Assembly: GCA_007258455.2 (NCBI GenBank)
Contig: VDFB02196116.1
Span: forward strand, 36,623 to 100,622
Length of the DNA: 64,000 bases
DNA from: Sequoia sempervirens
Taxonomy: Eukaryota; Streptophyta; Pinopsida; Cupressales; Cupressaceae
Direction: 5' to 3'
A program made the translations under genes and the position numbers. Positions 61,169 to 64,000 of this stretch are shown here, one piece after another. The notes beneath the pieces were generated by a model. It did no database searches. It was not told the origin of the DNA and saw nothing but the letters and a program-made list of their open reading frames with translations. Numbering within the stretch: the first letter of the stretch is position 1; each line of letters starts with the position of its first letter.

Positions 61169-61950
61169 GTGGTGGCATGGAGCTATGAAGATTTAAAAAC
61201 ATATGACACCTCTGTCATTACACACACCATCCCTCTCAAGACCGAAGTGAGGCCATTCTGCCAGCGGCAGTGCCCTATCAATGCCTTGCTGGAACATGTC
61301 GTTTACAAGGAGGTGCAAAAGTTGCTCTCAGCAAGAATCATCTTTCTAGTCAGGCACTCCACATGGGTGGCCAATTTGGTCCCAGTCAGAAAAAGAATGG
61401 GGAGATTAGATTATGTGTAGATTTCCACAATCCAAACCACGCCTCGGAGAAAGACAGCTATCCAGTACCTTCGCTGGATGAAGTACTACAAATCGTTAAC
61501 GGCTCCCAGATGATGTCTTTCCTAGATGGGTACTCCGGGTACAACTAAGTAATGGTACAGTATGAGGATCATCACAAAATGGCATTCACTACTAAGTGGG
61601 GGACATTCACATATAGAAGAATGCCTTTTGGGCTCATCAACACCGGCGCCACTTTCCAACGCGCCATGGATATTGCCTTCAATGACCTAATTGGCAAGTG
61701 CATAATCATCTACATGGATGATTTGACCATATTTTCTAAAAAGCAAGGTGATCACGTCTCTGATTTATGCAAGGTATTTCAGAGATGCAAAGAGTTTGGG
61801 GTTTCTCTCATTCCCAAGAAGTGCATTTTAGGAGTGGCTGAAGACAGACTACTTGGGCACATCATTTCGGAGTAGGGAATCTCCATAGATCCTGAGTGCA
61901 TCGAGTCCTTACTCAAAATTCAGCCCCCGGGTAGCAAGAAAGAATTAAAA
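61169..61950 (+). pseudogene. Gypsy-2 reverse transcriptase
   Basis: Blocks in order: KEVQKLLSARII (about 61308-61343), WVANLVPVRK, then after a one-base indel near 61393 LCVDFHNPNHASEKDSYPVP, MSFLDGYSGYN (first Asp; TAA follows at 61546), RRMPFGLINTGATFQRAM and IIYMDDLTIFSKK (61705-61743), an intact YMDD box. CILGVAEDRLLGHIISE ends at 61872 with a TAG. Apart from stops and the indel, the catalytic residues are kept. Confidence 0.9.
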
Positions 61951-62530
61951 TTTTTCTTTGGAAAGATTAACTTTGTCCAGAAATTCATCACAGGTTTGAC
62001 AGAGATTGTTAAACCTCTCAATGCCATGCTCAAACAAGACGCCAAAGTTGAATGGACACCTGACACCAAAAAATCCTTCGAGGAAATCAAACGGGCCATT
62101 GCTAAAGCCCCTGTGTTAGTCAGCCCGGACTATCGAAAGCCATTCTACATCTACTCATTCGCTTCAGAGCATTCCTATGCTAGCATGTTGACCCAGAAGG
62201 ACGATGAAGGAAATGAGCATCTGATCACCTTCATGAGTGCTCCCCTCAAGGATGCTGAATTGCGTTATCGCAACATCGAAAAGTAAGCGTACACTCTCGT
62301 CAGAGGAGTGAAAAAATTTAGACAATATATCCTATGCAATAAGGTGTTCGCCATTGTCCCCGACCCAACAATAAAAATGTTGTTCATGCAAAATGAATTA
62401 GGCGAATGAAGAGCTAAGTGGGTCACCTTGTTCCAAGAATATGACATGGAGATCCAATCGATGAAGCTGGTGAGAGGATAGGCACTCACCTGCACAATTA
62501 CTGAAACAACAGCAGAAGCTAGGCCTGAAC
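61951..62530 (+). pseudogene. Gypsy-2 RNase H (gypsy type)
   Basis: TEIVKPLNAMLKQDAKVEWT (61996-62055), PFYIYSFASEHSYASMLTQK (62140-62199) and LITFMSAPLKDAELRYRNIE (62221-62280) are the tether and gypsy RNase H. The first catalytic Asp (usual in xSxASD) appears as SFAS in this copy. AKWVTLFQEYDMEI (62415-62456) is the usual end. Stops at 62284, 62407 and 62478. Confidence 0.75.
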
Positions 62531-63829
62531 TCACTGTGCAGTAGTACCAGCTTGAGGATGTCTCCACCAGAGAGTGGTACCAGGACGTCGTCTACTATTT
62601 GTTGAACCATAAATGTCCACCGCACCTGCAAGGAGTCAAAAAGTGAGCCCTTAGATTGAAAAGAAATGGCTACATGCTGCAGGGCTCCATTCTCTACAAG
62701 AAGAATCATGAAGGCATTTATTTGAGATGCCTTGGCAAGGAAGAAGCAAATTGAGTCTTGAAAGAGTTCCACAACAAATTTTCCATGGGCCATGGTTCTG
62801 GTCCCTCCACAAAACATCAAATACTGAGAGTAGGGTATTATTGGCCAACCGTCTTCAAGGATGCCCATTGCCATGTTCGTTCATGTCACACGTGCCAGAC
62901 CACTGCCACCAAGGAAAAGAATGTTGTTGTTCCACTGCAGCCGGTGCTGGAGGTAAGGCCTTTTGCGCAATGAGGTCTCGACTTCATCGGTCTGGTATGC
63001 CCTCCATCATCTACAAGACATAGGTACATTCTTACCGCTACTAATTATTGTACTAGATGGACAGAAACAATAATATGTAAGTAATGCACAACTGAAGTAG
63101 TTACTAATTTTCTAGAAAGTTTCATTTTAAATCGCTTTGGTTGTCCCTACGCTTTGGTATGTGATAATGGACTCGCATTTGCTTCATTAAAATTTGCTGG
63201 TTGGGCGTTTGACTATGGAATTTCCCTTAAATTCTCATATAATTACTACCCTTAGGGCAATGGCCTTGCCGAGTCCACGAATAAAAACTTGATTACTGTG
63301 ATCAAGAAGCTGCTAGATAGGAATCCCAAGGATTGACATACCGAGCTCCGTTTCACCCTTTGGGCTGATCGCACCTACCACAAGGCTGCCCTTGGCAATT
63401 CCCCGTTCCACCTCGTCTATGGCCTAGAACTTATGTTCCCCATCCACCTGAAGATTCATACTCTTCTGTTCATCAAATATTTTTACAAGGGAGGAGATTG
63501 TAGGGAAGCTCGATTAGCTGAGCTCTTGCATTTAGAGGAGGTCCCAAACTGTGCAATAGAAAATTTTGCCAAACATTAGGGCGTAGTTAAAAGATGGTTC
63601 GACTGCTGAGCCAAGATCAAGGCCTTTAGAATTACAGATCTGGTCCTATATTGGGACAAGGCCCATGAGAAAAAAGGGGGGACACAACAAATTCGACAAG
63701 CTTTGACTTGGCCCCTTTCAAATAGCTGAGATTTTGGGAGATAATGCCTTCCGCCTAAAGACCTTAACTGGTGAAAGCGTCCCATTGCCAGTCAACGGGC
63801 AACACCTAAAGCATTACTTTCAGGCTTGA
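62531..63829 (+). pseudogene. Gypsy-2 integrase
   Basis: HHCC zinc region with HVRSCHTCQ (62874-62900) and GYYWPTVFKD before it. Core: GLDFIGLV (62974-62997), YALVCDNGLAFAS (63151-63188) and GNGLAESTNKNLI (63258-63296), giving D-D-E. Later FHLVYGLELMFPI is the usual C-terminal block. Stops include TGA at 62971 before the first core block (a Trp position), and TAG/TGA at 63078, 63255 and 63336. The frame is poorly kept after about 63580 and the region ends near 63829. Confidence 0.8.
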
Positions 63830-64000
63830 GCTCCTACGAGCTTTTCGTTGTAAATAGCTTGTACATAGGTTAGGGTAGTTTCTTTCTTGCTTGCTTGCGT
63901 TTTTGTTTGCGTCGCCCTTTTTGTTCTTTCCCTCTCGACAGTTTTGTTTCAAAAGTTGTTTCCTGCTCCTTTGTGGTGGCCGTGCTTACCCGACAAGTGG
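63830..64000. other. start of Gypsy-2 3' non-coding region
   Basis: Rich in CTTGCTTGCGTTTTTG-type words. No feature was recognised before the window ends. Confidence 0.4.

Larger units (their letters stand above)
56744..64000 (+). mobile_element. Gypsy-2: Ty3/gypsy retrotransposon, Tat-like, with RNase H before RT
   Basis: Order: primer-binding site, gag with a C-x2-H-x5-H-x5-C knuckle, protease, second knuckle-like motif, archaeal-type RNase H, reverse transcriptase, RNase H, integrase. RT before integrase makes it Ty3/gypsy, and the extra RNase H points to the Tat lineage. Its 3' end lies beyond the window. Frameshifts lie near 57190, 58650 and 61393, with many TAG/TAA/TGA stops. Confidence 0.85.

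Noticed and set aside
1..64000. CRISPR arrays, rRNA or tRNA genes
   Set aside because: No regular short-repeat/spacer pattern, rRNA core or tRNA cloverleaf was seen. The short tandem repeats present have no unique spacers.

Overview
The window looks like a piece of a large, repeat-filled plant nuclear genome, most likely a gymnosperm. The evidence is indirect: long AT-rich stretches, several broken Ty3/gypsy elements of the Tat type that carry an extra plant-type RNase H, Ty1/copia and chromovirus fragments, and one exon-sized match to the start of a plant OSCA1/CSC1-type channel. No rRNA, tRNA, CRISPR array or bacterial-type operon was seen. Almost every long reading frame belongs to a decayed mobile element, and many in-frame stops are TAG or TAA where CAG or CAA would fit.

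Layout. 1-6195: a DNA transposon with inverted terminal repeats of at least 65 bp and a degenerate DDE-like transposase. 7291-9270: a satellite-like tandem array of about 359 bp units. About 9340-9693: a LINE remnant. 11469-22612: Gypsy-1 on the + strand (gag, protease, G-patch, RT, RNase H, second RNase H, integrase, long 3' region, polypurine tract, truncated 3' LTR). 22613-25760: the 3' half of a copia element. 25860-28307: leader, primer-binding site and LTR of another gypsy on the - strand, whose LTR is related to that of Gypsy-1. 28311 to about 31030: a chromovirus-type gypsy on the - strand (gag, protease, primer-binding site, probable LTR). 32513-35358: local repeats, including a triplicated block of about 755 bp.

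35359-42000 is the most gene-like part. It holds a 117-residue membrane-protein reading frame at 36902 and an N-terminal exon of an OSCA1-like channel at 41532. 42000-49010 carries small tandem repeats, an LTR candidate and an inverted copia LTR. 49060-51560 is a GC-rich island made of diverged repeats, unlike the rest of the window.

51585-63829 is the most interesting part. A reading frame of about 1385 codons with no recognised function (ORF-X, 51585-55739) ends 19 bases before a polypurine tract. It is followed by a 971 bp LTR, a primer-binding site and the gag-pol of Gypsy-2. The order implies that ORF-X is a 3'-terminal accessory gene of one element and that a neighbouring copy shares its LTR. 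Gypsy-2 places the Tat-type extra RNase H between protease and RT, whereas Gypsy-1 has it between RNase H and integrase. The protein calls rest on motifs read by eye; no database search was possible.
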